DNA of 64,000 nt from Streptomyces rubradiris (GCF_016860525.1 NZ_BNEA01000001.1:1071501-1135500); one strand, 5' to 3'; numbered from the stretch's first letter, positions 8,634 through 19,541 are shown. The notes: generated by a model from the sequence alone, not told the origin. Translations and numbers: made by a program.

Positions 8634-11171
8634 CTACGAGCGGCTGCGTCCGGATGTCACGCGGTACACGTCGTACACGCCCTCCACGCCCCGGACCGCC
8701 TTCAGCACGTGGCCGAGGTGCTTGGGGTCCCCCATCTCGAAGGTGAAGCGGGAGGTGGCCACCCGGTCGCGGGAGGTCTGCACGGCCGCCGACAGGATGT
8801 TGACGTGCTGGTCGGACAGCACCCGGGTGACGTCCGACAGCAGCCGGGACCGGTCCAGCGCCTCCACCTGGATGGCGACCAGGAAGACCGAGGACTGGGT
8901 CGGCGCCCACTCGACGTCGAGGATGCGCTCCGGCTCCCGGGACAGCGAGTCGACGTTGACGCAGTCGCTGCGGTGAACCGATACGCCGCTGCCGCGGGTG
9001 ACGAAGCCGATGATCGGGTCTCCCGGTACCGGCGTACAGCAGCGGGCCAGCTTGACCCACACGTCGTCGACGCCCTTGACGACCACGCCCGGGTCGGCGG
9101 TGGAGCGCCGCTTGCGCCCGCGGCCGCGGGACGGCGGGACCGTCTCGTCGATCTCCTCGGTGGCCGCCTCCTCGCCGCCGAGCGCCTGGACGAGCTTCTG
9201 CACGATGTTCTGCGCCGAGACATGGCCCTCGCCGATCGCCGCGTACAGCGCGGAGATGTCCGAGTAGCGCATCTCGTGCGCGAGCGTGACCAGCGAGTCG
9301 CCGGTGAGGATCCGCTGGATCGGCAGGTTCTGCTTGCGCATGGCCCGCACGATGGCGTCCTTGCCCTGCTCGATCGCCTCGTCCCGGCGCTCCTTGGAGA
9401 ACCAGGCGCGGATCTTGTTGCGCGCCCGCGGCGACTTGACGAAGCCGAGCCAGTCCCGGGACGGGCCGGCGCCGGGCGCCTTGGAGGTGAACACCTCAAC
9501 CAGGTCGCCGTTGTCCAGGGTGGACTCCAGCGGGACCAGCCGTCCGTTGACCCGCGCCCCTATGGTGCGGTGGCCGACCTCGGTGTGCACGGCGTACGCG
9601 AAGTCCACCGGGGTGGCGCCGGCCGGCAGGGCGATGACATCGCCCTTGGGGGTGAAGACGAAGACCTCGTTGCGGGACAGGTCGAAGCGCAGGGACTCCA
9701 GGAACTCGCCCGGGTCCTCGGTCTCCTTCTGCCAGTCCAGCAGCTGCCGCAGCCACGCCATGTCGTTGATGGCGTCCTTGTCCTTCGCGGACGTCCGGGG
9801 CGCGTCGGTGCGGATCTTGGAGGCGCCGGCGACGGCCTCCTGCTTGTACTTCCAGTGCGCTGCGATGCCGTACTCGGCGCGGCGGTGCATGTCGAACGTG
9901 CGGATCTGGAGTTCGACCGGCTTGCCGTTGGGGCCGATGACCGTCGTGTGCAGCGACTGGTACATGTTGAACTTGGGCATCGCGATGTAGTCCTTGAACC
10001 GGCCGGGGACCGGGTTCCATCGCGCGTGCACCGTGCCGAGGGCGGCGTAGCAGTCGCGGACCGTGTCGACGAGGACGCGGATGCCCACCAGGTCGTAGAT
10101 CTCGGCGAAGTCGCGGCCCCGCACGATCATCTTCTGGTAGACGCTGTAGTAGTGCTTGGGGCGGCCGGTGACGGTGGCCTTGATCCGGGCGGCGCGCAGG
10201 TCGGACTGGACCTCGTCGGTCACTATGGCCAGGTACTCGTCGCGCTTGGGCGCCCGCTCGGCCACCAGTCGTACGATCTCGTCGTACATCTTGGGGTAGA
10301 GGATCGCGAACGCGAGGTCCTCCAGCTCCCACTTGATGGTGTTCATGCCGAGGCGGTGGGCGAGCGGAGCGTAGATCTCCAGCGTCTCGCGCGCCTTCTT
10401 CTCCTGCTTCTCGCGCTTGAGGTAGCGCATGGTGCGCATGTTGTGCAGCCGGTCGGCGAGCTTGATGACCAGGACCCGCGGGTCCTTCGCCATGGCCACG
10501 ACCATCTTGCGCACGGTCTCGGCCTGCGCGGCCTCGCCGAACTTGACCTTGTCCAGCTTGGTCACGCCGTCGACGAGCAGGGCGACGACGTCGCCGAAGT
10601 CGCGGCGCAGGTCCTCGAGGCCGTACTCGGTGTCCTCGACGGTGTCGTGCAGGAGCCCCGCCATCAGGGTGGCCGGGTCCATGCCCAGCTCGGCGAGGAT
10701 GGTGGTGACGGCGAGCGGGTGCGTGATGTACGGGTCGCCGCTCTTGCGCTTCTGGCCGCGGTGCCAGCGCTCGGCGACCTGGTAGGCGCGCTCGATCTGG
10801 CGCAGCGTGGAGTTCTCGATCTTGGGGTCGTTGCTGCGCACTATCCGCAGCAGCGGCTCCAGGACCGGGTTGTAGGGGTTCGCGCGCTGGACGCCGAGGC
10901 GGGCGAGGCGGGCCCGGACCCGGTTGGAGGAGGCGGTGCGGGTGGGCTGCGCGGCCGGCTGGCGGACCACCGGGGGCTGCGCCGGGCGCTCGGCCGGGGC
11001 CTGCTTGGGACGCACCGACTCCGCGCTCTTCTCCACGGGCGCGGAGTGGGCGTGCTCCACCGCCCCGCGGGTGTCGTTCTTCACCTGGGAAGCGCGCGGC
11101 GCGGGCTTCGCCGCGGCGGCCGAGGCGGGCTCGGGCTTGGCGGCGGTCAGTGGCTGGGCCTCGTCTGGCAA
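8634..11171 (-). CDS. relA: bifunctional (p)ppGpp synthetase/hydrolase (Rel)
   Basis: Makes and degrades the stringent-response alarmone. The 845 residues contain, in order, a low-complexity Ala/Pro N-terminal extension (to about 85), an HD hydrolase domain with [10 protein letters not shown], a synthetase domain ([19 protein letters not shown]; the RFKDY form marks bifunctional enzymes), a TGS domain ([18 protein letters not shown]), a Cys-containing CC domain ([15 protein letters not shown]) and a C-terminal ACT domain ([20 protein letters not shown]). The start is TTG at 11171 with GAGGAG five bases upstream. It follows apt but is separated from it by a terminator and about 250 bp, so it has its own promoter. 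Confidence 0.96.
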   Translation of the reverse strand: MPDEAQPLTAAKPEPASAAAAKPAPRASQVKNDTRGAVEHAHSAPVEKSAESVRPKQAPAERPAQPPVVRQPAAQPTRTASSNRVRARLARLGVQRANPYNPVLEPLLRIVRSNDPKIENSTLRQIERAYQVAERWHRGQKRKSGDPYITHPLAVTTILAELGMDPATLMAGLLHDTVEDTEYGLEDLRRDFGDVVALLVDGVTKLDKVKFGEAAQAETVRKMVVAMAKDPRVLVIKLADRLHNMRTMRYLKREKQEKKARETLEIYAPLAHRLGMNTIKWELEDLAFAILYPKMYDEIVRLVAERAPKRDEYLAIVTDEVQSDLRAARIKATVTGRPKHYYSVYQKMIVRGRDFAEIYDLVGIRVLVDTVRDCYAALGTVHARWNPVPGRFKDYIAMPKFNMYQSLHTTVIGPNGKPVELQIRTFDMHRRAEYGIAAHWKYKQEAVAGASKIRTDAPRTSAKDKDAINDMAWLRQLLDWQKETEDPGEFLESLRFDLSRNEVFVFTPKGDVIALPAGATPVDFAYAVHTEVGHRTIGARVNGRLVPLESTLDNGDLVEVFTSKAPGAGPSRDWLGFVKSPRARNKIRAWFSKERRDEAIEQGKDAIVRAMRKQNLPIQRILTGDSLVTLAHEMRYSDISALYAAIGEGHVSAQNIVQKLVQALGGEEAATEEIDETVPPSRGRGRKRRSTADPGVVVKGVDDVWVKLARCCTPVPGDPIIGFVTRGSGVSVHRSDCVNVDSLSREPERILDVEWAPTQSSVFLVAIQVEALDRSRLLSDVTRVLSDQHVNILSAAVQTSRDRVATSRFTFEMGDPKHLGHVLKAVRGVEGVYDVYRVTSGRSRS

Positions 11172-11421
11172 GAGGACTCCTCGTGCGCGATCCGGGTCCC
11201 CCGGTCAGGCTCCGGAGACCCCATGGTAGCGATCCCGCGCCCGGTCATCGCCTTCAGGCGGCTGTGAGGACCGTCTACCCCTGCAACGCGGAAGGCTGCC
11301 ACGGGATTCCGGACGGCCGGTCGTGAAACGCCCGCACCGACGTCCCCGGCGGACGGGCGGACCCGCTCCGGCCTGCGGAAACGTCGAATCGGCACCGGGT
11401 ACGGATCCACCGGGACACACC

Positions 11422-11455
11422 CGGCCGCCCCGGCATGTGTGTGCCGGGGCGGCCG
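11422..11455 (-). terminator. terminator of the yajC-secD-secF-apt unit
   Basis: A perfect 14-bp stem (CGGCCGCCCCGGCA at 11422-11435, complement at 11442-11455) with a TGTGTG loop, 15 bp past the apt stop. Confidence 0.85.
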
Positions 11456-11470
11456 TCGTACAACCGCGCG

Positions 11471-12010
11471 TCAGACCTGGAGCAGCGCCTGGAGCGGAGC
11501 CCCGTCCAGCGCGGCCTCCAGCCGGGCGCGCCCGTTCAGGAAGCCCAGCTCCATCAGCACCGCGAGGCCGGACACGTCGGCGCCGGCGCGCTGGATCAGC
11601 TGGATCGCCGCCTCGGCCGTACCGCCCGTGGCCAGGACGTCGTCCACGATCAGCACACGGTCGCCGGCGGCCAGGTCCTCGGCGTGCACCTCGATCTCCG
11701 CCGAGCCGTACTCCAGGTCGTAGGCCTGGCGCAGGGTGGCCCCGGGCAGCTTGCCCGCCTTGCGGACCGGGATGAAGCCCAGGCCGGCGCGGACGGCGAC
11801 CGGGGCGCCGAGGATGAAGCCCCGGGCCTCCAGGCCGACGACCTTGGTCGCGCCGGTGTCGGCGGCGATCTGCGCCAGCGCGTCGGTGAGCGCGGTCAAG
11901 GCCGCCGGGTCGGCCAGGAGCGGGGTGATGTCCTTGAACACCACGCCCGGCTCCGGGTAGTCGGCCACATCGCGGATGCGGCTCAGCAGCAGTTCCTGGA
12001 TGTCGGTCAT
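11471..12010 (-). CDS. apt: adenine phosphoribosyltransferase
   Basis: Salvages adenine to AMP using PRPP. The 179 residues carry DYPEPGVVFKDITPLL near the N-terminus, GLEARGFILGAPVAVR, and the PRPP-binding loop VLIVDDVLATGGTAEAA. The start ATG overlaps the secF stop by 4 bp (ATGA), so translation is probably coupled. The apt-relA proximity is conserved in actinobacteria; both products touch purine-nucleotide pools. Confidence 0.96.
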   Translation of the reverse strand: MTDIQELLLSRIRDVADYPEPGVVFKDITPLLADPAALTALTDALAQIAADTGATKVVGLEARGFILGAPVAVRAGLGFIPVRKAGKLPGATLRQAYDLEYGSAEIEVHAEDLAAGDRVLIVDDVLATGGTAEAAIQLIQRAGADVSGLAVLMELGFLNGRARLEAALDGAPLQALLQV

Positions 12011-13113
12011 CGGCGCTTTCCGGAGGTACGGCCGCGGCCTCGGCCGCGTGCGGGCTGGTTGCGCGGGCCCACGACGGCGGGGGCGCCGTCGTCGCCGTCG
12101 TCACCGGCGGTGGCGCGGACCCCGGCGAGGTCCTCCTCCGCGGCGGCCTGGGCGCGCTTGGCCAGGACCCGCTTGGTGAGGCTCTTCATCGCCGGCTCGC
12201 GCTCCTTGAGGTCGGCGACGAGCGGGGTGGCGATGAAGATCGAGGAGTAGGCACCGGCTGCGAGGCCCACGAACAGCGACAGCGAGATGTCGTTGAGCGT
12301 GCCCGCGCCGAGGAAGCCGCCGCCGATGAAGAGCAGACCGGCGACCGGCAGCAGCGCGACGACCGTGGTGTTGACGGAGCGGACCAGGGTGCCGTTGATC
12401 GAGCGGTTGGCGATCTCGCTGTAGGTGAACCGGGTCTGCTTGGTGAGGTCCTTCGTCTGCTCCTTGAGGCTGTCGAAGACGACGACCGTGTCGTAGAGCG
12501 AGTAACCGAGGATGGTCAGCAGACCGATGACCGTACCGGGCGTCACCTCGAAGCCGACCAGGGCGTAGATACCGGTCGTGATGGTGATGTCATGGATCAG
12601 CGCGACCAGCGCGGCCACGGCCATGCGCCACTCGAAGGCGATCGCCAGGTAGATCACCACGAGGACCATGAAGATCGCCAGGCCCTCCCAGGCTTTGTTG
12701 GCGATCTGCTCGCCCCAGCTCGGGCCGACCAGGTCGGCGGCCAGCTTCTCGGGGTCGAGCTTCAGGTCCTTGGCCAGCTCCTGCTTGATGCGGTCGGACT
12801 GGCCGGTGTCGATGCCGGCGATCTGGATGCGCAGGCTGTCGTTGCCCAGCTTCTGCACGATGGCCTGGTGGCCGGAGGCCTCGTTGGCGTACTCCTCCGC
12901 CTGGGCCACCGAGACGTTCATCTTCGTGGGCGTCGTGAAGACGGCGCCGCCCTCGAACTCGATGCCCATGTTCAGGCCGCGCACCGCCAGGCCGACGATG
13001 GCCGTGATGGTGATCAGGATCGAGACGCCGTACCAGATCATCCGCTTGCCGACGAAGTCGTAGGCGATCTCGCCGCGGTGCAGCCGGGCGCCGATGGTGC
13101 CGAGTTTCGACAT
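12007..13113 (-). CDS. secF: protein translocase subunit SecF
   Basis: Membrane partner of SecD; the pair uses the proton gradient to help complete protein export. The 368 residues have a first membrane segment at about 28-46, the periplasmic-side motif GLNMGIEFEGGAVF, then five grouped membrane segments including the conserved GYSLYDTVVVFDSLKE and RSINTTVV-like (RSVNTTVVALLPV) stretches. A charged Arg/Gly-rich tail ends the protein. It starts 3 bp after the secD stop and overlaps apt. Confidence 0.96.
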   Translation of the reverse strand: MSKLGTIGARLHRGEIAYDFVGKRMIWYGVSILITITAIVGLAVRGLNMGIEFEGGAVFTTPTKMNVSVAQAEEYANEASGHQAIVQKLGNDSLRIQIAGIDTGQSDRIKQELAKDLKLDPEKLAADLVGPSWGEQIANKAWEGLAIFMVLVVIYLAIAFEWRMAVAALVALIHDITITTGIYALVGFEVTPGTVIGLLTILGYSLYDTVVVFDSLKEQTKDLTKQTRFTYSEIANRSINGTLVRSVNTTVVALLPVAGLLFIGGGFLGAGTLNDISLSLFVGLAAGAYSSIFIATPLVADLKEREPAMKSLTKRVLAKRAQAAAEEDLAGVRATAGDDGDDGAPAVVGPRNQPARGRGRGRTSGKRR

Positions 13114-13116
13114 GGC

Positions 13117-14925
13117 TCACGCCTCCTTCGGGTCGACGGGGCCGGCGGCGGGACCGGCGGGACGGCGGGTACGGCGCAGCGGGGGCTTGGCCCCCAGGCT
13201 CTTGGGGTCGAGACCGGACCACTTGTGGCCGTCGGCGAAGAACTTGCGGCGGGCGAGGAGCGTCATCAGCGGCTTGGTGAAGAAGAAGACCACGACCACG
13301 TCGAGCAGGGTGGTCAGGCCCAGCGTGAAGGCGAAGCCCTGCACCTTGCCGACGGTGACGACGAACAGCACGGCGGCGGCCAGGAACGACACGAAGTCGG
13401 AGACCAGGATGGTGCGCCGGGCGCGCGGCCAGGCCCGCTCCACCGCGGGGCGCAGCGTACGGCCCTCACGGATCTCGTCCCTTATGCGCTCGAAGTACAC
13501 GATGAACGAGTCCGCGGTGATACCGATGGCGACGATGGCGCCGCACACGGCCGGCAGGTTCAGCGCGAAGTTGATGGCCGGACCGAGCAGCGACATGATC
13601 ACGTAGGTGAGGATCGCGGAGACCAGCAGCGAGGCCATGGCCACGATCGACAGGCCGCGGTAGTAGACCACCAGGTAGATCACGACCAGCGCCAGGCCGA
13701 TCGCGCCCGCGACCAGACCGGCGTGCAGCTGCTCGCCGCCGAGCGCGGCGGTGACGGTGGTGACGGACTGCTCCTGGAAGGACAGCGGCAGGGCGCCGTA
13801 CGACAGCATGTTGGCGAGACTCTGCGCCTCGTCCTGCTGGAAGCTGCCGGAGATCTCCGCCTGGCCGCCGGTGATGGACTGCCGCACGTACGGGCTGGAG
13901 ACGACCTCGCCGTCCAGGACGATGCCGAACTCGTTCTGCGGCTGCGGCTTGCTGGCCAGCTCGCCGGTGATGTCGGCGAACTTCTTGGCGCCCTTGGAGG
14001 TGAAGTTCATCTGGACCTGCCAGCCGGCGGCGCCCTGGGTGTCGAAGACGGCCTGCGCCTTCTTCACCTCGGTGCCGTCCACGGCGGCCGGGCCGAGCAG
14101 GTACTTGTACCAGGCGCCGTCGATCTGGCCGCAGGCCACGGTGGGCCGGCCCGGCTTGGCGTTCTTGCCGGCGTTCGCCCGGTCGGTGGGCTTGGTGCAG
14201 TCCAGGGCCGCGTACTGCGCCTGGAGCTTGGCGTCCGCGCCGGAGCCGTCGCCGGCCGGAGCCGAGGGCGTGGCCGAGGGCGTGGCGCTGCCGGAGGCGG
14301 AGCCGCTCGGCGAGGGGGTGGAGTCGGCCTTCAGGGCGTCGGTGACCGCGCGGCCCTGGGAAGTGGCCGAGGCGGAGGGAGACGCGGAACCGGACGCCGT
14401 CTCCTTGCCGGAACCGGACGCCTTCTCGCCGGCCGAGGCGGACGCCGACGGGCTGCTGCCCGGCTTCGGCGAGGAGCCGTCCTTGGCGGACGCGCTCGGC
14501 GACGGGCTCTTCGTGGCGGGGCCGCTGGGCTCGCTCGCCAGGACCGGCCGGAAGTACAGCTTGGCGGTGGTGCCTACCTGCTCCTGGGCCTCCTTGGAGT
14601 TGGTGCCCTTGGGGATGTTGACGATGATGTTGTCGTCCCCCTGGGTCTGCACCTCCGCCTCGGAGACACCCAGGCCGTTGACCCGGCGGTTCATGATGTC
14701 GACCGCGGTGTCCATGTTGGCCTTGTTGATCGCGGACCCCTGGTCGGCCTTCGCCTTGAGCGTGATGCTCGTACCACCGGCGAGGTCGATGCCGAGACGC
14801 GGAGTGGTGTGCCCGGAGGCGAACATCCCTCCGGCGAGCGCCACGATGGCGATCAGGATGAGGGCCAGCGAGCGCCCTGGCTTGCTCGGGGCGCTCGCGC
14901 TTCGGCCCCTCTTAGGTGCTGCCAC
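13117..14925 (-). CDS. secD: protein translocase subunit SecD
   Basis: Polytopic membrane subunit of the SecDF export motor. At 602 residues it has an N-terminal membrane segment (about 19-37), the SecD signature LGIDLAGGTSITLKAK, a large extracytoplasmic domain, and a C-terminal group of five membrane segments with the conserved AIGITADSFIVYFERIRDE. An unusual insert of about 90 residues rich in Ser, Ala, Pro and Gly lies in the extracytoplasmic part, at about 148-237. The start is GTG at 14925. A small hairpin lies in the 143-bp gap behind yajC. Confidence 0.96.
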   Translation of the reverse strand: MAAPKRGRSASAPSKPGRSLALILIAIVALAGGMFASGHTTPRLGIDLAGGTSITLKAKADQGSAINKANMDTAVDIMNRRVNGLGVSEAEVQTQGDDNIIVNIPKGTNSKEAQEQVGTTAKLYFRPVLASEPSGPATKSPSPSASAKDGSSPKPGSSPSASASAGEKASGSGKETASGSASPSASATSQGRAVTDALKADSTPSPSGSASGSATPSATPSAPAGDGSGADAKLQAQYAALDCTKPTDRANAGKNAKPGRPTVACGQIDGAWYKYLLGPAAVDGTEVKKAQAVFDTQGAAGWQVQMNFTSKGAKKFADITGELASKPQPQNEFGIVLDGEVVSSPYVRQSITGGQAEISGSFQQDEAQSLANMLSYGALPLSFQEQSVTTVTAALGGEQLHAGLVAGAIGLALVVIYLVVYYRGLSIVAMASLLVSAILTYVIMSLLGPAINFALNLPAVCGAIVAIGITADSFIVYFERIRDEIREGRTLRPAVERAWPRARRTILVSDFVSFLAAAVLFVVTVGKVQGFAFTLGLTTLLDVVVVFFFTKPLMTLLARRKFFADGHKWSGLDPKSLGAKPPLRRTRRPAGPAAGPVDPKEA

Positions 14926-15012
14926 CTTCTCGTACTCCCTCTCGGGCCGCCCCGCGCCCGGTCGGCGCGGTCGGCCATGACATGGTGTCGGACTCCCGTG
15001 CGGGAAACAGAC

Positions 15013-15034
15013 GCGCCCGGGACACGCCGGGCGC
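15013..15034 (-). promoter_or_regulatory. small hairpin in the yajC-secD gap
   Basis: An 8-bp stem (GCGCCCGG at 15013-15020, complement at 15027-15034) with a 6-nt loop lies between yajC and secD. It could attenuate read-through or stabilise a processed transcript; without data it is only a structure. Confidence 0.35.
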
Positions 15035-15068
15035 CCGTCATGGCGCCGCCGCGTATCCCGGGGGGTGA

Positions 15069-15545
15069 CTACTTCGCGTCGGAGTCGCCGTCGGTCTTCT
15101 TCGGCTGGTCGTCCGCACCGGCCTCGGCGGCGTCCTTCTTACCGAGGTCGATCTTGTCGTCCGAGGCGGCGGCAGCGTCGGCGGATCCGTCGGTCTCGTC
15201 GGTCTCGGTGAGGGAGGAGGCGTCGTCCGGGACGATGCCGGTGTCGGACTTCAGGTCGTGCTCGATGCCGTGGACGATGCGGTTGTACTCGTCGTCGGAG
15301 AGGACGGCGCCGATGGCGTTCTTGGCGAAGAGGAGGTCGACGCCCGGCCCGGCGTCGAGGAGGACCGTGTCCTCGTTGACCTCCTTGACCGTCGCGTACA
15401 TACCCCCGATCGTGCGGACTCCGGATCCGGGCTGCATCTGGTTCCGCATGTCGGCGGCCTGCTGCTGCTTCTTCTTGGCCGAACGCGTCATCAGGAACAT
15501 GGCCGCGATGAGCACGATGAACGGGAGAAGGGTATAGGCATTCAC
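15069..15545 (-). CDS. yajC: preprotein translocase subunit YajC
   Basis: Small single-span membrane protein that associates with SecDF. The 158 residues start with a hydrophobic helix (NAYTLLPFIVLIAAMFLMTR), then KKKQQQ, then a compact domain with MQPGSGVRTIGGMYATVKEV, and end in a long acidic Ser/Ala/Asp tail. The start is GTG at 15545, directly before the membrane helix; the open frame upstream has no membrane or YajC character. It is the first gene of the yajC-secD-secF-apt group. Confidence 0.93.
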   Translation of the reverse strand: MNAYTLLPFIVLIAAMFLMTRSAKKKQQQAADMRNQMQPGSGVRTIGGMYATVKEVNEDTVLLDAGPGVDLLFAKNAIGAVLSDDEYNRIVHGIEHDLKSDTGIVPDDASSLTETDETDGSADAAAASDDKIDLGKKDAAEAGADDQPKKTDGDSDAK

Positions 15546-15722
15546 GGGACGGAGTTTCCTTCGCGCGACCGCGCGGGTGAGCGGCCTGTTGGATGGGGGT
15601 GTGGTCGGCGCCGCCCGCAAGGGCGGCATCGGCGGAGTCTAAGCGAGTCCGCTCTCATGGAACAACGCTCAGCATGGCACCTGGGTTCCGGCCGGGCCAT
15701 CGCCCTCGCCGCTCGGCCGCCC

Positions 15723-16793
15723 TCACGCCCCGAACAAGTCCTGTTGTCCGTTTCCCGCGGCCGGCGCCTGCGGCGGGGTCAGTCCCAGGTGCGCCCAGGC
15801 GGCGGGGGTGGCGATCCGGCCGCGCGGGGTGCGGGCGAGCAGGCCCTCGCGGACCAGGAACGGCTCGGCGACCTCCTCCACGGTCTCCCGCTCCTCCCCC
15901 ACCGCGACGGCCAGGGTGGACAGGCCCACCGGCCCGCCGCCGAACAGCTTCAGCAGGGCCTGGAGGACGGCGCGGTCCAGCCGGTCCAGGCCGCGCTCGT
16001 CGACCTCGTAGACGGCGAGCGCGGCGGCGGCGATGTCCCGGGTGATCAGCCCGTCGGCCTTGACCTGCGCGTAGTCGCGGACGCGGCGCAGCAGGCGGTT
16101 GGCGATGCGGGGCGTGCCCCGGGAACGGCCGGCGATCTCGGCGGCGCCGTCCGGTTCGATCCCGACGTCCAGCAGGCTCGCCGAGCGGTGCACCACGCGC
16201 TCCAGCTCGTGCGGGGAGTAGAACTCCATGTGCGCGGTGAAGCCGAAGCGGTCGCGCAGCGGCGGCGGCAGCAGGCCCGCCCGCGTGGTGGCGCCGACCA
16301 GGGTGAACGGCGGCAGCTCCAGCGGGATCGCGGTGGCGCCGGGGCCCTTGCCCACGATGACGTCGACGCGGAAGTCCTCCATCGCCATGTACAGCATCTC
16401 CTCGGCGGGCCGGGACATGCGGTGGATCTCGTCGAGGAAGAGCACCTCACCCTCCTGGAGCGAGGACAGGATCGAGGCGAGGTCGCCGGCGTGCTGGATG
16501 GCGGGGCCGGAGGTGATGCGGATGGGGGCGCCCATCTCCGCCGCGATGATCATCGACAGGGTGGTCTTGCCGAGGCCGGGCGCGCCGGAGAGCAGCACGT
16601 GGTCCGCGGTGGCGCCCCGCGCGCGTGCGGCGCGCAGCACCAGGTCGAGCTGTTCGCGGACCTTCTCCTGGCCGATGAACTCGCCGAGGTCCTTGGGGCG
16701 CAGGGCGGCCTCGACGGCCTGGTCCTCCCGGTCGGCGGACGCACCGACGAGCCGCTCCTCGGCGGGGGTACCGGTGGTGTCGTCCCAGTTCAC
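15723..16793 (-). CDS. ruvB: Holliday junction branch-migration helicase RuvB
   Basis: Hexameric AAA+ motor that moves Holliday junctions with RuvA. The 356 residues have Walker [10 protein letters not shown] at about 70-78, Walker [10 protein letters not shown], sensor [16 protein letters not shown] and a winged-helix C-terminus ([14 protein letters not shown]). The N-terminus is extended by about 25 acidic residues relative to enterobacterial RuvB, as is common in actinobacteria. The start is GTG at 16793. It follows ruvA by 26 bp. Confidence 0.97.
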   Translation of the reverse strand: MNWDDTTGTPAEERLVGASADREDQAVEAALRPKDLGEFIGQEKVREQLDLVLRAARARGATADHVLLSGAPGLGKTTLSMIIAAEMGAPIRITSGPAIQHAGDLASILSSLQEGEVLFLDEIHRMSRPAEEMLYMAMEDFRVDVIVGKGPGATAIPLELPPFTLVGATTRAGLLPPPLRDRFGFTAHMEFYSPHELERVVHRSASLLDVGIEPDGAAEIAGRSRGTPRIANRLLRRVRDYAQVKADGLITRDIAAAALAVYEVDERGLDRLDRAVLQALLKLFGGGPVGLSTLAVAVGEERETVEEVAEPFLVREGLLARTPRGRIATPAAWAHLGLTPPQAPAAGNGQQDLFGA

Positions 16794-16819
16794 GAAGTTC
16801 TCCTAGCGGGTGGCGCAGG

Positions 16820-17425
16820 TCAGCGGGCGCGGTTCAGGGTCTGCAGGGCGGCCTTCAGCAGCGGGCCCACCTGCGGGGTGCCGGCCGCCGCCTCGGCCTG
16901 GGGCGCCACGGCGGCCACCGCCTCGTCGGCCTCGCGGGTGGCGTAGCCGAGACCGATCAGGGCCGCGTGCAGCTGGTCGCGCCAGCCCTGGCCGGCGGGC
17001 GCGCCGACGGCCGGGGCGCCGACGGGCTCGCCGAGCCGGTCCTTCAGCTCCAGCAGCAGCTTCTGGGCGCCCTTCTTTCCGATGCCGGGGACGGCGGTGA
17101 GCGCCTTCTCGTCACCGGTGGCGACCGCGCGGCGCAGCGCGTCCGGGGTGTGCACGGCGAGCATGGCCTGGGCGAGGCGCGGGCCGACGCCGCTCGCGGT
17201 CTGCAGCAGCTCGAAGACCTGGCGTTCGTCGTCGTCCGCGAAGCCGTACAGGGTGAGCGAGTCCTCGCGGACGACGAGGGAGGTGTGCAGCCGGGCGGGC
17301 CGGCCCACGCGCAGTGCCGACAGGGTGTTCGGCGTGCACTGGACGGCCATGCCGACGCCCCCGACCTCGACGACGGCGGCATCCGGGGCGAGCGCGGCGA
17401 CCGTGCCGCTGACGAAGGCGATCAT
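16820..17425 (-). CDS. ruvA: Holliday junction DNA-binding protein RuvA
   Basis: Tetrameric DNA-binding subunit that loads RuvB. The 201 residues comprise an OB-fold ([20 protein letters not shown]), two helix-hairpin-helix motifs ([17 protein letters not shown] and [20 protein letters not shown]) and a C-terminal RuvB-binding domain ([16 protein letters not shown]). The ATG at 17425 overlaps the ruvC stop (ATGA), fixing the start. Confidence 0.97.
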   Translation of the reverse strand: MIAFVSGTVAALAPDAAVVEVGGVGMAVQCTPNTLSALRVGRPARLHTSLVVREDSLTLYGFADDDERQVFELLQTASGVGPRLAQAMLAVHTPDALRRAVATGDEKALTAVPGIGKKGAQKLLLELKDRLGEPVGAPAVGAPAGQGWRDQLHAALIGLGYATREADEAVAAVAPQAEAAAGTPQVGPLLKAALQTLNRAR

Positions 17426-17967
17426 GCCGTGGGGCCTTTCGTTGCGTGGACTGTGTGCCGGGCCACTGCCTGCTGGAGCCGGCTCTGGGCGGGGGCCCGC
17501 CAGATGTGGCAGATGGCGAGCGCGAGGGCGTCGGCGGCGTCGGCGGGCTTCGGGGGCGCGGCCAGCCGCAGCAGGCGGGTGACCATGGCGCCCACCTGGG
17601 CCTTCTCGGCGCGTCCGGAGCCGGTGACGGCGGCCTTGACCTCGCTGGGGGTGTGCAGGGCGACCGGGATGCCGCGCCGGGCGGCGCACAGCATGGCCAC
17701 GGCGCTGGCCTGGGCGGTGCCCATGACCGTGCGCACGTTGTGCTGGCTGAAGACGCGCTCCACGGCGACGAACTCGGGCCGGTGCTCGTCCAGCCATTCC
17801 TCGATGCCCCGCTCGACGGCGAGCAGCCGGTGGCTGAGGTCGGCGTCGGCCGGGGTGCGGACGACACCGACGCCGAGCATGGTCAGCGGGCGGCCCGCGA
17901 CGCCCTCGACCACGCCGATCCCGCACCGGGTCAGGCCGGGGTCCACCCCCAGAACACGCACGCGCAC
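17422..17967 (-). CDS. ruvC: Holliday junction resolvase RuvC
   Basis: Dimeric endonuclease that cuts Holliday junctions. The 181 residues have the RNase H-like active site: Asp9 in [12 protein letters not shown], the central Glu in [12 protein letters not shown], and the C-terminal acidic pair in [13 protein letters not shown]. The start is GTG at 17967. It is first of the ruvC-ruvA-ruvB operon, the classical actinobacterial order. Confidence 0.97.
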   Translation of the reverse strand: MRVRVLGVDPGLTRCGIGVVEGVAGRPLTMLGVGVVRTPADADLSHRLLAVERGIEEWLDEHRPEFVAVERVFSQHNVRTVMGTAQASAVAMLCAARRGIPVALHTPSEVKAAVTGSGRAEKAQVGAMVTRLLRLAAPPKPADAADALALAICHIWRAPAQSRLQQAVARHTVHATKGPTA

Positions 17968-18040
17968 CGCTCCCTTCGGTCACCCGATCGCATGTTTGTG
18001 CAGGCTATCGGGTGCCACTGACAACGCCGTACAACGCGAC

Positions 18041-18067
18041 GGGCCGACGGGAGTGTCCCGTCGGCCC
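18041..18067 (-). terminator. terminator downstream of yebC
   Basis: A perfect 12-bp stem (GGGCCGACGGGA at 18041-18052, complement at 18056-18067) with a 3-nt loop, located 18 bp after the yebC stop. Confidence 0.85.
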
Positions 18068-18085
18068 GGTCGTCAGCCGTACGCG

Positions 18086-18838
18086 TTACGCGTCGACCTT
18101 CTCCATGATCTCGTCGCTCACGTCGAAGTTGGCGAAGACGTTCTGCACGTCGTCGCTGTCCTCCAGCGCGTCGATGAGCTTGAAGATCTTCTTGGCGCCC
18201 TCCTCGTCCAGCTCGACCTGCATGGTCGGGACGAAGTTGGCCTCGGCCGACTCGTAGTCGATGCCGGCGTCCTGAAGAGCGGTGCGGACCGCGACGAGGT
18301 CGGTCGGCTCGCTGAGGACCTCGAAGGTCTCACCGAGGTCGTTGACCTCCTCGGCACCGGCGTCCAGCACCGCGCCGAGCACGTCGTCCTCGGTCAGCTC
18401 GCCCTTGGGGACGATCACGACGCCCTTGCGGTTGAACAGGTACGACACCGAGCCCGGGTCGGCCATGGAGCCGCCGTTGCGGGTCATGGCGACGCGGACC
18501 TCGGAGGCGGCGCGGTTGCGGTTGTCGGTGAGGCACTCGATGAGCACCGCGACACCGTTCGGACCGTAGCCCTCGTACATGATCGTCTCGTAGTCGGCGC
18601 CGCCGGCCTCCAGGCCCGCGCCGCGCTTGACCGCGGAGTCGATGTTCTTGTTCGGGACCGACGACTTCTTCGCCTTCTGGATGGCGTCGTACAGCGTCGG
18701 GTTGCCCTCGGGGTCCGCGCCGCCCATGCGCGCCGCGACCTCGATGTTCTTGATCAGCTTCGCGAAGAGCTTGCCGCGCTTGGCGTCGATCACGGCCTTC
18801 TTGTGCTTCGTCGTGGCCCATTTAGAGTGGCCGGACAT
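18086..18838 (-). CDS. yebC: YebC/PmpR family regulatory protein
   Basis: The 250-residue protein begins with the family hallmark [20 protein letters not shown] and contains the acidic [17 protein letters not shown] core. YebC proteins have been described as transcription regulators and, more recently, as helpers of translation at proline-rich stretches; which applies here is not visible. It sits between pdxT and ruvC, as in mycobacteria. Confidence 0.93.
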   Translation of the reverse strand: MSGHSKWATTKHKKAVIDAKRGKLFAKLIKNIEVAARMGGADPEGNPTLYDAIQKAKKSSVPNKNIDSAVKRGAGLEAGGADYETIMYEGYGPNGVAVLIECLTDNRNRAASEVRVAMTRNGGSMADPGSVSYLFNRKGVVIVPKGELTEDDVLGAVLDAGAEEVNDLGETFEVLSEPTDLVAVRTALQDAGIDYESAEANFVPTMQVELDEEGAKKIFKLIDALEDSDDVQNVFANFDVSDEIMEKVDA

Positions 18839-18913
18839 CTGCCTGTCTCCTTCGCGTAACCCATCCTGTACGAACGCCCCTCGGTCGCAAGGCCGGGGGG
18901 ACCCCCGGAGATC

Positions 18914-19519
18914 CTACAAGGACTCCGCCGCCCGGTCGCCGCGCACCATGTCGACGAACAGCGAGTGCACACGGTGGTCGCCGGTCAGCTCCGGGTGGAA
19001 GGAGGTGGCGAGCGCGTTGCCCTGGCGGACGGCGACGATGTGGCCGTCGTGCTCGGCGAGCACCTCGGCCCCGGCGCCGACGGACTCCACCCAGGGGGCG
19101 CGGATGAAGACGCCCTCCACGGGGTCGCCCGTGATGCCCTTGACGTCGACCGATGCCTCGAACGACTCGTTCTGCCGGCCGAAGGCGTTGCGGCGCACGA
19201 TCATGTCGATGCCGCCGATGGTCTCCTGGCCCGAGCGCGGGTCGAGGATCTTGTCGGCGAGCATGATCAGGCCCGCGCAGGTGCCGTAGACGGGCATGCC
19301 GTCGCGCACGCGCGCGCGGAGGGGCTCCATCACGCCGAAGAGGACGGCCAGCTTGGAGATGGTGGTCGACTCGCCGCCGGGCAGGACGAGGCCGTCCACC
19401 TCGGCGAGTTCCTCGGGGCGCCGCACCGGCCTGGCCACGGCGTCGGCCGCGGCCAGGGCGATGAGGTGCTCCCGTACGTCGCCCTGGAGGGCCAGGACGC
19501 CTATGACAGGAGTGTTCAT
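18914..19519 (-). CDS. pdxT: pyridoxal 5'-phosphate synthase glutaminase subunit PdxT
   Basis: Supplies ammonia from glutamine to PdxS in the DXP-independent PLP pathway. The 201 residues show the oxyanion strand [12 protein letters not shown], nucleophile Cys81 in VYGTCAGL, and the His/Glu pair in [13 protein letters not shown]. Length and motifs are those of a class I glutaminase of the PdxT/SNO family. It starts 22 bp after pdxS. Confidence 0.97.
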   Translation of the reverse strand: MNTPVIGVLALQGDVREHLIALAAADAVARPVRRPEELAEVDGLVLPGGESTTISKLAVLFGVMEPLRARVRDGMPVYGTCAGLIMLADKILDPRSGQETIGGIDMIVRRNAFGRQNESFEASVDVKGITGDPVEGVFIRAPWVESVGAGAEVLAEHDGHIVAVRQGNALATSFHPELTGDHRVHSLFVDMVRGDRAAESL

Positions 19520-19541
19520 GGGGTGCCGTTGCCTGTGTGGG

